Assembly (NCBI GenBank): GCA_036245805.1
Contig: BTRK01000006.1
Location: forward strand, 40,366,901-40,430,900
From: Pristionchus mayeri
Taxonomy: Eukaryota > Nematoda > Chromadorea > Rhabditida > Neodiplogasteridae
Direction of reading: 5' to 3'
DNA: 64,000 nucleotides
Shown here: one piece after another, positions 33,138 to 45,300 of the stretch
How positions within the stretch are numbered: the stretch's first letter is position 1
Layout of the letters: each line of letters starts with the position of its first letter
Translations under genes and position numbers: made by a program
The notes under the pieces: model-generated
What the model was told of the DNA's origin: nothing
Database searches by the model: none
Seen by the model: only the letters and a program-made list of their open reading frames with translations

Positions 33138-36100
33138 ATGGAGCGATGTCTTCCCATGGACGAGATTCCCAACGACTCTTCCTCTTCTTCCTCCTCTCAA
33201 CAGGAGGAAATCCCCCCTCAGAGAAAAACTCGATCAAGGAGGGCTCTGATCGGTCCCTTCTCGCTCCTCATCACTCTCACTGGATTCGACCTGCAGACGT
33301 CATTGTGTGGCAACAGAGTGAGTTAGTAGCAGATAGGGAATTAGGAGGGATGATTGCTCTCAGAAGGCAACATCTTACTATGCCGGCTGAGAATTGTCAG
33401 ATGAAAACACACAGGATGATAACCAAACTGTACCCTTCTCCAGTATTTTCAGAACGCTTTCGCACTCTGATAAAAAAGATTCTGCGAAACCCATAATAGC
33501 ATTGCCGAATATAACCAAAATAATATACAACCCTCGGTAATTTTGTTGTTGAAGTTCTGTCGTTGAGGTCGCCTGCGAAAACACTGGGTTAAAAATGCAC
33601 TTTTTGCTTCAATGAGGTTATCATTGTGCCATTAAGCACAACAATCCTTCTTTAACAGTCTTTATTCTCAGAATCCTCGTTGTCGATCCATCGTCTCGAC
33701 CATTCTCTTCACTTTCGTCGTCATACTCTTCCTCGTTCGATTCTTCTTTGTGATGTCCACTAAAGCCCCGGTCAGCTCATTTTTTATTTCAATTCAACAC
33801 ACAGCGAAATTGAGGACAAAAATATTGAAGACTTCCTTTCGAACAGATAATCCGAAATCCGCTAGTGGACCTTTGATTCCCAAAAGTTCGTTTTTGTTGT
33901 CGGATTGTATGGAAATCCATAAATTCCTAGTGATGATCATCTGGAAGAGAGGAAAAGAGAGCGTGATTTCTGATTCCCGGTTTTTCATTCTTTGTAAAGA
34001 GAAGAATCATAAGAGTCATAACAGTCACTCGACTCATTTCTCTCATTGCAGTCTCTCTCCTTTGGATGGGCAGACTCGAACATAGTGGGGTTCACTGCAT
34101 TCCAATCTCTCGTCGCTCTCATTCTTCTTGCACGGTCAGTTGAGTGCGAAATTCGGGTAAAGGCCTCTTCATTCTCAAGCACTCTGCACGAGAGCTTAGT
34201 GGTTGTATAGAATAAGCACATCCTCGTATCGTTTTCTCTTCATTCCGTACCGCTCCCTAACAGCTCTACTGACCGATAATGAAAGAAAAGCAGAATGAAG
34301 GGATGATCGCCCGAATTTCAAACTCTAGAGATCAGCATCCGCTTAGTCATTGTTAGACCATCAAACCTATTCCCAGTGCGAGGGTAATCGAGAGAATACG
34401 AGAACGATTATGGCTATTTCTCCCCAATCACAACAATTTGGAGCGAGAATGAGAGAACGATGAATCATAATCCGCAAAGATTTGCATAAACTGGATGATT
34501 TCGCGCTATACAAATAGTGGAATGATAGATGAGAGCATGTTTACGAAAATATTGATGAATTCTCTACAGATGGACGGCCACAGGTGTGTACAGTCAAGTG
34601 TACACGGAGATACTCACGGTCAAACGATACTACACGGTGAGTGCAATTGATGACGAATAGAGGTCGAAATTCGGGCAATCGTCCCTCCATTTCCTGTGTT
34701 CTCGATAAGAAAGTATTGGAAAAGAAGATACGATTATCCGAATTTCGAAGTTCACTGACGACCCAAATAATTGAATTCTTACGACATTTTCCAAGTACGC
34801 CCACGTACTAAAGTAGAATTAGAGGGAAAATAGCCCAATTTGTGTTTCTCATACGAGGGCCCTTGACGCACACCAGATGAATCTTCCAGACAGAAAATAA
34901 TTCAGGACGGCGTCCTTCATTCTCTTCGTTCTTCTCTGCACGATAAGAGTCAGTTCATCCTCGGTCTCGTACTGGGAGTGATCTACGTTTGCGTGACAAT
35001 CGCCAGCAGCATCAAGTCATCCATCTATGGTCGATACTCAGTAGAAGTCAATGGAACTACAATCCAACTGCATCCGTAAGTCGTATATTTTTATATTCCG
35101 AATTTCGCACATTACGCGTGAAGAACGAATTACTATACTACAAGAGTATTGGAAGAAATCTTACTGTGTTGCAGCGGATACTTTATTTTCTCGATCGATA
35201 ATCTGTACGGAGCCGAAATCGTTGTGGGAATCTGGATGGCGCTGTGCACTGTTCTCGCCACTGCGGTTCGTTTTTTTTTTAAATCGGCACGAAGAATTCG
35301 TTTAAGTCTTACGTGTACATTCACATTGGCGTGAGAATGGAACTGAAAAAGTTTAACGATGATCTCATTGATTCGATGGAGAGGAAGACTCTATTGGTCA
35401 GTACTCCCCTCATACCCTATATTGTCTAAACGGATCTTGTCAACCATCGTGACAGTTTTTCCATCCCTAATGACGTCATTCTCCAGGATTCCCTCTCCTC
35501 CTTCAATCTCCGTCACATTTCTCTCCTCCGACTGGTCGTTCTGCTCACTGACAAGATGTCCTCCTTCGCATCATTCTCTACCTTTACTATCCTCATCGTA
35601 TGACCTCCCTTTCACTCTAACCATTCATTCCTCCACTCAGGCGAACGTCAACGCCTTCTTCCAGTTGTCCTCTATTGCATCTGCGAATGCTTTTGGGACA
35701 GTTAGTGAGTATCTCGCCTCCCTACTCATTCTTCTGCCCCCACACTACCCCCCTTCACCACTAATCGCTTGTTATTTGAGTGAGCATTCTCTGGATGCTC
35801 TCCACTTCCATCTTTCTCCTCCTGGTCCTCAATCCCCCCGCTACAATCCAGCAATTGGTGAGTGTTATCTCTATCATATTCGAATAGATCATATTGGCAT
35901 TCCCTTCAGTTACAACAATCAACTTCTCTCGTTCTCAATCACAATGAGCTCATTGCCCATCCCGATAAGGTATCTCCTTCTTTTTTCCCTCCTTGATAAT
36001 TTCACTTCTAGATGGCACTTGCTCAATTGATGGTCACTCGCAATCGAGTAACTCCCACCAGAATGGCCATTATGAATGCTATCGTTGTTAACACGCACAC

Positions 36101-36370
36101 ACCTCATCTCGTGAGTTTATCTCATCCTTTAATAGTCTCCCCTCTTTCTTATCCTGGGGGCATGAGTGCCTACGTGATGTTTCTTTGTCCTTCTAGAGAG
36201 ATGAGCACGAATATAGCGATGGTAATTCGAAGGGGAACTAATAGAGAAGTGTAGTTAAGCTAAGATGATAATTTGGATGGATGGAAATTGTGTCAATCTT
36301 TCAGATAACTCTCATCGTTCCTGCAATCGTAGCAGTTCTCTCGTACGCGAAGAGATTCCAGCAGTCTTGA
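33138..36370 (+). CDS. Multi-pass receptor resembling gustatory-type (GUR/Gr) chemoreceptors
   Basis: About eleven exons chain in phase from ATG at 33138 to TGA at 36368-36370. The N terminus is Ser-rich (MERCLPMDEIPNDSSSSSSS). Hydrophobic segments follow: IVSTILFTFVVILFLVRFFF (33672-33770), NIVGFTAFQSLVALILL (34052-34156), FILGLVLGVIYVCVTIASSI, AEIVVGIWMALCTVLATA, FASFSTFTILIANVNAFFQL, VMSILWMLSTSIFLLLVL and, last, ITLIVPAIVAVLSYAKRF. The stretch NLRHISLLRLVVLLTDKMSS before helix 5 resembles the Gr signature region (LxxRHxxLxxLxxLLN). Seven helices and a short basic C terminus fit this family, which in nematodes includes light and taste receptors of sensory neurons. The assignment is by pattern only. 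Its final exon and 3' flank are duplicated at 38800-39085. Confidence 0.6.
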
Positions 36371-36591
36371 TGAGGCCAATCCGGAAGTGACACCCCTTAC
36401 TTCCTCATCTCCCATCCCCATTCTTATCATCTCAACCAAACGTGTTCCTCTCTACGAGTATCCATTCGAATGACAGTCTCTCCCCGTTTCGATTTTATTC
36501 ATTGGCGGATATTGCAGTTCAATGTTCACAGTGCTACCAGAGTCATAAAAGTTGATTGTTTATTCGCAAGAAACGCGATAGAGTGTGCATA

Positions 36592-37425
36592 TCAAACGAT
36601 GCGACTGTCAGCTCCTACTTCATCCTCATGAAAAAATGAAGAGTGAGCTGTGCTAGGAACAGTTGCCTCATTGCCGAGCACATTCTTGATGATTCCTTCC
36701 AGTTGCTTCGTTATCTCCTCCATTCCTCCAGCTATGTGCGCATATTCCAGGGTAATCATAATCAAATGATTCTTCTCTGCGGTGAAAAAAGGGGAGAGGC
36801 GAATCAGATCTTGAATCTGCCACCTCAGTGATCATTTACTGAAGTTCATCTCTTTCCCTGAGACTTCAAATGCAGCGGATTCTATTCACCGTCACCAATG
36901 TAAACTCTGAAAACAATTTTGCAAGAGTTAGTTATCGGCGAAATTTACTTGAATTAGTGATAACGATCACAAATTCAAGGTTTGATTCGCCTCTGCAATC
37001 AGGTAGGTAGGAAGCAAGGGAACCATCTCCTATATTGCACGGGTTCGCTTTGAGTGACAAGTGAGATGTAGGAAAGGTTTATTGAGTTTTCCCGATCGTT
37101 CCTGGCAAACATTTCAAATTTCATAAAGGCCCACTCCATTTATCCTTTCAGTTCCATTAATGGCTATCTGAAGAACCAATTACATCAAGTGTTTTGTAGA
37201 CTAAATAGTACCATCAACGTAACGTGATCTTCACGGACAATGAGACTCTTTGATGGAATAGCAATGGATTCTCTCTCCTCTTTCATGTGTGGGGACGAGG
37301 GAGAGGAGGCGGGATTTGTCTTCTTTCCAATACATGTTATACTTAAAATACTTCTCGTTTTCGAGATTGACTCGCGGGAGAACACGTCTAGATTTGTCCT
37401 CCCTCAAATGGGTGAACTCTGATAA
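36592..37425 (-). pseudogene. M1 aminopeptidase remnant (collapsed copy)
   Basis: The minus strand carries pieces of an M1 peptidase with the middle missing. Near 37240-37390, ERESIAIPSKSLIVREDHVT matches the intact neighbour at 41300-41400. Near 37010-37090, YISLVTQSEPVQYRRWFPCF matches the neighbour's YISLVTQGEPAQARRWFPCF but then runs into a stop. Near 36592-36750 a C-terminal exon reads GGMEEITKQLEGIIKNVLGN and ends in TGA. The catalytic part is absent. It ends 222 bases after the gustatory-type receptor stop, the same convergent arrangement as at 38900-39100. Confidence 0.75.
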
Positions 37426-37673
37426 GAATAGTGCAATGTAATTTTAATAACCTCGAAATATTGCACTTTAGATTAATATTTAAATCAGAATCAATTGTTC
37501 GTCACACAATGGAGACGACGAGCCAACTTCTCCATTCTCCATTCACTACTTCTCTTTTCACTCGCTCCGATCAGTCGATCGAGCCTCTCCTCTCCCTTTC
37601 GACCTGCGCCATCGCCTACAGTATTCAGGTAATTTACAGTTTTATTATTTTTCTTGCGAAAGTCGATCACAAA

Positions 37674-38368
37674 ATGAATACCGTACTTGCAGTGATGCGT
37701 CTCCTGTCCGTTCTCCTCATCTCACTCGCCATCCTCTCGCTCTCTGCCGCTCTCAAGTGTTTCAATGGCACAGAAGACATACCTAAAGGATCCGAAAAGC
37801 TAAACGAAACGAATACTAAGGTATCGAGTTCATCTCTAGCTTTACTCATGACGTATCTCACCTGCTGGTTGTAACAGATTACCGTAACTAAAAGACATTT
37901 GCAGAAGGAGATCTCCTGCTCCAGCAGTACGTGTCTTTGGACACAACTAGAATTGCATGCATTCACTTCTATTGACAGGGGATGCGGCGGAGACATATGC
38001 AAAAAGCAAAAAGTAGGAAATAAATAATTGAAACAGTTCAAGTAGGATACAAATATTTATCGAAAAAAATAATTTCGAACGTTGTTTTTAAATCAACTAT
38101 AAAATTATTCAAATAATAACTACTACAATCTTTTAACAATTATAATTTCATCTCATTTCAGGAACCCTGCAAAACTGGCGCTTTTGAGATGGAAATCTGT
38201 TGCTGCAAGGGCGACCTCTGCAACGATTCGAAACCGGGTAATGTGACGGACCAATCGAAGAAGGAGAAGAAGGAAAATTCTGGCGATCGCTCGTCGAATG
38301 TGCAACTTGGGACGAACGCCCTCCTCTCTCTCGCAGCAGTCGCAGCCATGATTGCTGCACACTTCTGA
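37674..38368 (+). CDS. Ly6/uPAR-like three-finger protein, GPI-anchor type, 153 aa
   Basis: Exons 37674-37820, 37905-38012 and 38162-38368 join exactly in phase. A signal peptide (MNTVLAVMRLLSVLLISLAI) is followed by LKCFNG at the mature start, then ISCSSSTCLWTQ, GCGGDICKK, and the closing motif EICCCKGDLCNDS. A CC..D.CN ending with ten or so cysteines is typical of the LU three-finger fold. A Lys/Ser linker and a hydrophobic C terminus (NALLSLAAVAAMIAAHF) look like a GPI-attachment signal. Such proteins sit on the outer cell surface and often modulate receptors. The partner here is unknown. The gene lies between the two copies of the duplicated receptor-peptidase block. Confidence 0.85.
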
Positions 38369-38799
38369 TCAGACACTGATCACTCATGAATAAACTGCCC
38401 ATTGGGCGATAAAATGCACTCAGACGATGCCTATTACATGTTGTGTCGGTTGATATTGAAAATGTTGTGTGTATTTTTTCTGGTATAACTGAAGAAATGT
38501 TTCTGTCTCGAAAATGTGCGAGAATGCCTCCCGTTCTTGACCGTTGTTTATTCGATTGTCAGCACTACTACTGTGGATAAAACAGCTCACGGATATCTGT
38601 CTTGTGAACCTTTTTGGGGAGGGAGGGGAGAGAAACTCGAATGGTGACTCCTCATATTCAGGACGTAGCTCAAAACCCATATTTTCGAAAGCAGATTTCG
38701 CAGATTGATTCGCACTGACGAGAGCCAAAAATTTCCCCAAAAAATATACATTTTGAAGATGGTTTTTGCCGTATCCGCATCAAAGTTGAGGCGACGTTA
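38369..38799. other. Spacer between Ly6 gene and receptor-tail duplication
   Basis: A 106-codon frame on the minus strand (38420-38740) has no recognisable domain. I see nothing else. Confidence 0.35.
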
Positions 38800-39085
38800 T
38801 GGATGTAAATGGTGTCAATGTCTCATCTTTTAGATAACTCTCATCGTTCCTGCAATCGTCGCAGTTCCCTCGTACGCGAAGAGATTCCAGCAGTCGTGAT
38901 GAGCCTAATCTGGATCTGATTCCCTTCCCCATCTACCACGCCCTTCTTATCATCTCAATCAAACGTGTTCCTCTCTACGATTTCCCTCTTGAATGACAGT
39001 CTCTCCCCGTTCTGATATTATTTATTGGCGGATATTGCAGATAAATGTTCAGTGCTCCCCGAGTCATAAAAGTTACTTGTTTATT
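38800..39085 (+). pseudogene. Duplicated last exon and 3' flank of the gustatory-type receptor
   Basis: The sequence matches 36274-36580 closely, starting before the acceptor TTTTAG, through the exon (ITLIVPAIVAVPSYAKRFQQ and TGA near 38900), and on through the 3' flank (CTCAAACCAAACGTGTTCC-like, TTATTGGCGGATATTGCAG) to TTGTTTATTCGCA. Compared with the full gene the exon has mostly silent changes plus one Leu-to-Pro change in the helix. No upstream receptor exons are present, so it is a tail fragment. Confidence 0.85.
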
Positions 39086-41938
39086 CGCATATATGCATTT
39101 CAAAATATTCCATAAAAAATACTTTATATCCTTGATGAAGGTCGTGAACAAATGGTTGAATGGCGCATCCAACACGTCTATTCCCATATTGCTGCAGTCA
39201 ACCTCTCGTTGTTCCCTGTAAAGAATCTCTAAAGAAATATAAAATAGATCAACGAACCAGATACTTGCATTATTGTCTTCTTCCGCATTATTCTTAAGTA
39301 TTCCTTCGAGAATCTATGGGATAACTAGAGTGTATTATTTATGTGTATATTATACCTTTCGGGTGGACAAGTCATTCGCGAAGGTTGTAATTACGGCAGT
39401 GAGTTCCTTTCTATCAATAAGGCCAGACTTAAAGAATCTTGCAGAGTTCACAAGCACATCAGCGGCCTTGAATATTCAGTTCAGAATAGTTATTACATTT
39501 TCGGAGCACGTTGATTGTCTCATTGGAAAGCATTTCAGGAGCCAGCCATACAATGAATAGATCTCCATAGTCGTTTTCTTCCAATGAGTAAGTCGAATTG
39601 GCTCTTAGTCCAACGATTTGAGTTTTCTCTGTTTTAGACGAGAATGTCAAGACAAATAAATCAATCAAACCTTTACTATCTAGGATAATAGTTTGAGGTT
39701 TACCATCGATTTTACAGAACAATGGAATCGTGAAACGAGTGCTGATATATTGCGGTCAACAAAAGCTGAAAAACACTACTTATTTAACATCTCTGAGGTT
39801 TTCATCGAAGAAAGATGAGTGGTATCTTTCTTGGCTGATCTTCAGCCAATCTCCTTCTCTCTCCACGAAGACAACTGATATATCAGGCTGGAAGATTTAT
39901 ATAAACGTCCACCTATATATCCACGAACATGATTAGCATACCTGATAAGTCCATTGGTACAGTATTCTCTGTAGTAAATTGCGGTCTCCATCATACTCAT
40001 CCAGCAGATATTTGAAGATTTTGGTAGCGTCTCCATTTCCGTATGCATTATCAATCAAGTATTTATAGGAAACCATGATTTTAATAAATCTGATTTTATA
40101 AATTTTCAACCTTCATAGCGAAGATATGTTCACCTACAAATTTCCTGATCAGTCAAAAAAACTGGGCTGCCTGAATATCAAAACATTGAATATTCGACAA
40201 ATTGTCTTACTCTGTCGTAGTGAACTTTAGTGAATGACATAAAGAAATTGGTTACATGCGATGATGAAGTGTATGTCATCTCGGAATGAATCGGTGCTCC
40301 ATGCAAAGATGTGAAGGGAATGAAGGAATTGTTCTATAAAATATATATGCCCGCAGTTTGCTGTATTCTCTTCACCAGTTTTAGATCAGAATCGTAGAAA
40401 CGTGCAAATCCTTCATTAACCCATATATCTCCCCAAGTCGAGAGAGTTACAAGGTTGCCGAAGTACTGAAAATTACTTGCTGGTTTATTGCGATCAGGTT
40501 AATGGGATTAGACTGGATTTTCCATCGCTCCTGCCGTGAAATCCTCGACTATTAAGATGTCTGAGAACATTTGATATAATAATCGATTTGCTTGATTTCC
40601 TTACCTGTTTTTTGAGAGATGAAAGGTACTTCGTCGAAGATTGAGTGATTTTGCAGTTTAGCAAGACCTCTGGCGGCTGCTTCGACGGCTTTCGCACGAT
40701 TATAACCAATGGCTCGAAACTGAGTTATGAAATAAAAAAAATAAAAAAATATTGAAAGCGAAACCGCATTCAGCATAGGCAATTTTCCAATTTTCTGTAA
40801 ATATACCTACCTCATAGCCTCCAACAAGCAGGTTCACAACCGGCTGCTCCGTGATTCCTAGTGCAATCAGGTAGGTAGGAAGAGGAACTGTCTCTGCGAA
40901 CTGAGTGAGTCGCGTTCTGGAACAACTTCATATGTCCTAACTTTACTGTAGGGAGAAACCGGTCATCTGTTAAAGTGGAAACTACGTGCGTATTTGAGTA
41001 GGCTGTTGTCTCGATGGGATGAGCAGCACTCACGGTAAATGTCGACAGAATGAAATGAAAAACTTGAGAAGACTCCAAGCTGGGAGGGTTTTCACCTTCT
41101 TATTCGGTTCGTCGAAGCAAGGGAACCATCTCCTAGCTTGGGCAGGTTCGCCTTGAGTGACAAGCGAAATGTAGGGAAGGTCCGTCGAATTTTCCCGATG
41201 ATTCCTTTCAAAAAATCTCAAGTTGTACGAAAACAACACACTTCATTCATCCTTGCAGTTCCATTGAAGGCTATCTGAAACAAAAAACAATTACATTGTT
41301 GAATTATTCTAAATGATACCATCAAAGTAACGTCATCTTCAGGGAGAATGGGGCGCTTCGAAGGAATAGCAATAGATTCTCTCTCCCCTCTCACGTGGAA
41401 TTTACCGTCGTTCAGTGAATTCTTCTCGTTGGATTCAATAACATTGAGATTAACCTGAAAATTATCTACTGTTTTCGGGAAAATTCGTTTTACTTACGTC
41501 AGAAATGGTCAGTCCGAGGGAGTGGATCTCGATTTCCTTTACAGACTCAGTTATGTTGAACGAGATGAAGACGGTACCTTAATATGATATTAAGAGTTCA
41601 ATTGAAAATGTAATCACAAACCATCGTAGGTGGACAGTTTGGCGCCTCCATATCCAGCCACTGAGACATTGAATCGCAACTCGTAATGGAGTGGACGAAC
41701 ATAGGGAGAGAGACGCAGGTCTTTCCTGCATTGAAATTATTGGACAATGGATGGATAAACATTAGATTTGCAAGGACAGGAAATTGGATCGTACTTCCAA
41801 GAGTACTGAATCTCACCTTAGCTCGGCCTCGACATTCTTCCATCCGATTCCTTGTAGATACACTGGTAGATCACTCTCGTCGACGAGACCATACGCTAAG
41901 GAGCCAAACGATGCAAGTAATAAAAGAAGAATCCTCAT
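38975..41938 (-). pseudogene. M1-family aminopeptidase-like gene lacking the HEXXH zinc site
   Basis: The model starts with a signal peptide at ATG 41936-41938 (MRILLLLLASFGSLAYG). It follows the M1 layout: RLSPYVRPLHYELRFNVSV, TVFISFNITESVKEIEIHSL, the ARRWFPCFDEP motif (41100-41160), RAKAVEAAARGLAKLQ, and the GAMEN exopeptidase motif (VEDFTAGAMENP, 40510-40560). YFGNLVTLSTWGDIWVNEGF (40400-40460) follows, with the third zinc ligand Glu. Between GAMEN and FGNLVT about 30 residues with HEXXH are missing; only a 48-base intron-like gap is there. A TGA follows seven T in AAQFF (40150-40165). Later parts (ILYQWTYQ, PDISVVFVEREGDWLKISQE, IDGKPQTIILDS) fit the C-terminal domains. The gene ends in a divergent exon overlapping the receptor-tail duplication. 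So it is either dead or a non-catalytic paralog. Confidence 0.78.
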
Positions 41939-42388
41939 TGCGAGTACTCGTCATGCCTTCTTCTGCTCTTTTATTCACCATTACAGATGAGTAACAAATT
42001 GCCTTATCTATTTAGAAAAATACATCACCCCGAATTTACCGAAATGTCAGAAGAAGATGATGAATCTTTTTTCTCCTAAATGTATCCATGAAAATTGGAA
42101 TCGATTTACAAGTGCTTCCATTGCGTCGAATTCATAACAATCGACAATTATGGTATTATCCCATGTGTATTTTTATGACGAGAGTGCAAATATTGTAAAA
42201 CAGTTTCATCTTGTTTTCATGAACATTGCATGATGTGAAATCCCCAACCTTCTGCTCAAGTGATTTTTCGACACAATTGCAGATCATTAATTAATATTGT
42301 GATTTTCACTTTATTTACACATAATATATCACTATTCATGTCACAGCAAGCAACCTTTTGTCTATGACCTTTGATCTTTGGTCTTCGA
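41939..42388. other. Spacer upstream of the M1-like gene
   Basis: No gene is seen. The stretch lies between the M1-like gene start and the end of the lectin receptor gene, so it should hold the M1 promoter. Confidence 0.4.
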
Positions 42389-45300
42389 TCATTTCAAAGG
42401 CAGGTAATAGAGATGCTTCATGTCATCAGGAAAGGTAATTGGCAGACCGTTATCGATATGTAGACGTTCTTGCAAAATTAGTCAATTCGCAATCGCTTTT
42501 CTACCGTATACCTCTTAGACTCCATCAGCAGTTGGTACCCGTTCTTAGCAAGTAGTGTCTGATTAGCCTTCGACGACGCCTCCTATCGAAGTTCGTCGTA
42601 GCCCTCAGCCTACGAGATCGTATGGTGTGACCTACCTCATATCGATATACGATCGATATTGCATATCGATCGTCACTCATACCCACCCCCCTTCCTCATA
42701 CCCCTCTATCACTTGGCCGAGAGAGGTCGCTGTCTCTCCGTCTCTCGTGTTTTTCTTATAGACTGTATCTGATTTTCTCTTTTCGTTGGAAAAAGCTGCA
42801 TGAATAGCAATTCCGACCTCTCATAGTTGAGAAGAACTGATAGGTAAATTGAGATAAGGCGGAATGAAAGAAAAATTGAGTTCTGTCAAACAGAAAAATC
42901 TCGAATAAGAGGAGATGTTTCTTGATAACATCTTCACGAAAAATTATATAAAAATAAGTTGGTATTGACTAATGGGCTGCATTATACCGAAAATATTCGA
43001 TAATTTTCATGTATCAATGCCCAGAAAGAGATGTTCGTGCAAAAATAGATTCCATAGTGGTGTGCGCACTCAAGATAGCTGTGTGGGAATGTGCTATTTT
43101 AAGAAATACATTTGTACGGTATTCATTTGTACATTAATTTTAAGCAAGTCGAAACGATTACAACTGATTTTTATTGCTCGAAGGTGGGGGTGGGCGAATG
43201 ACCATACTAAATAAACTATAAATTTTCAAATTTAAATCAGTATTCCTTTGAAAAAAACACAATTGAAAAGAAGAGAGAAGGAGACCAGTCGAGAGGATTG
43301 CATTAGTGGCGATCCATACCGCTTTCCGGCGAGAATTCATCATCTAAATGAGCTGATGATTGCTTTCTGAACTTTGATTATCTTGATATTTTTTTCTTTA
43401 AGGAGACATGCGCATAGCAACGTCTGACATAAGTACTCGAATCTTTAAACTTACCTGGTTTTGTCAATATAGTAAATTCAGTAATCCTTGCATAGGCGTG
43501 AATTTCAACCCCATCATCGATCGGATTTGCGATATTATCTGATTCATTGATTTCTGGAAGCGGGGCAGCCATAGGACGACTGTATCTCTGAACACAATAT
43601 CGTTAAAATTATTAATATAGAAACGTTATTCCGACAGTGCGCCGTGTTCGGGACATCCAATAGGCCAAATTTAGGAGTACACATATCAATATTACAAGAA
43701 AAGTTGCAACTTCTCGGTGGTAGGCTGAAATTTTTATCAATGTTGAGAATAATATTTTCATGTCCTACCAGCCCATGACTCGATACTGAACGCCTCGGCA
43801 GTATTTGACTGTTCTTCCAGAGAAACATGCTCTGGCATATGGCTTGAAGAGACAGAAGTTGTGTCAACTCAAAACTATTATATCGCAAAAGAATTATGGA
43901 AAATATTAGTCACACATTAATACATTTTACTATAATGAAAACTACATTCAATGGGATTCTGAAGGACGGCACGTTTTTCGTTCTTAAGAATTAATGGAAA
44001 AACTTTCTCATTGAAATCTCATATGAATTATGACAACAACAGAATATTTTTTCCGAGAATTCTAGATGAGATGTCAGCACGTATATGAGGTGTCAGCCGT
44101 TGTACTATGCTAATCTGTAAATTATGGATTCATTGACACTGACCTAGCACTGCTCTCCCACGAGACCGGGACGTCGAAGATGTCGTCGAAGAGTGGTGAA
44201 GACGGGACGAGTCACTGCCCTTCCCTGATGTCGTTGACAGTTCTACTTCACAGAAAATCCACGCAGTCGATACATCCATTCGATTGCTGGGGACTGAATA
44301 AGCATATGAATTATGACAACATTTTTTCAATATATTTAACAAATTACATATTTTCCAGTATCCACTCACATGCATCATCCAACTGCCTCCTGGCATGCAA
44401 TCTTTATCCAATTCTGAAATAAAATTCGAATTATGCCACGGTTAGATAGAATACCTTTATCGTAGTTTCCGTTTTCTGGTTTGAAATTCAATGGAGATCC
44501 ATCAATCCATTCCCACTTCTTGGTGGCGTTGTTACACGTTATGCCTGTAATAATCTTAATATTTACCATAGAGTACATCTTCGAGCAACCAATCACAAAA
44601 ACGCTGAAGGTCCATTTATTTTTCATCCAGCGTTCCTGATCCTGAACAATATATCAATATCGCTGTGGCTGAAATCTATAAACTGACTTCGATGTTTCGA
44701 ATGATTAGAGGATGCTTCTTAATTTCTTTGCACTTCTCTATCGCAATGTCCAATGTTAGTGAATATTGTGCTGGGATGGCGGTGTAGAAGCCTCCACATT
44801 TTCCATCAACAACGTCGAATTCGTCCGGGCAATCACAGCATGCGATCTCTGAAAAGATATGCGTACGTCCCCACAAATAATGGTAAAAATTGTAGAGTTA
44901 ATATGACGTCAAAACGTGTCTAATACGAATTTACCTTCCCAAGGTTGTAGCCGGAAGCGTGTGGCGCTAGTTTGTTCCTTCACGGCATATACTGATTTAT
45001 TTGAGGCGGCGCTCAAGAAGTAGCCACTGTCACTCAGAAAGGACCAAGATCCGTCCTCATTCTCGGTTGACAGAAACAGGTGTCGCCTCCAGGTAAGTCC
45101 AACAAGCCCATCCGAATTTGCATAAAGGTAGGTCATTTGATGGCAGAACGGCTTTATGATGATCTGAATTTTCATCATTGCTATTTGAACGTTTCTCTGT
45201 TTGAATTACCACATAAGTAGCCAATTTTGTATTAATGACCTGTAGTATGACAAACAAGCTAACCTTTAAGTTACGTTCTTCGATGAACCATCTCCAGCAG

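Noticed and set aside
35359..36030. A 223-codon open frame on the plus strand
   Set aside because: It runs through exons and introns of the gustatory-type receptor. Splice sites and the hydrophobic frame support the spliced model instead.
43544..43720. Cys-rich reading (PPRSCNFSCNIDMC) for the exon near 43650-43720
   Set aside because: The alternative frame gives a clear membrane helix followed by basic residues and fits the phases of both neighbours, so the Cys-rich frame was taken as a shadow.
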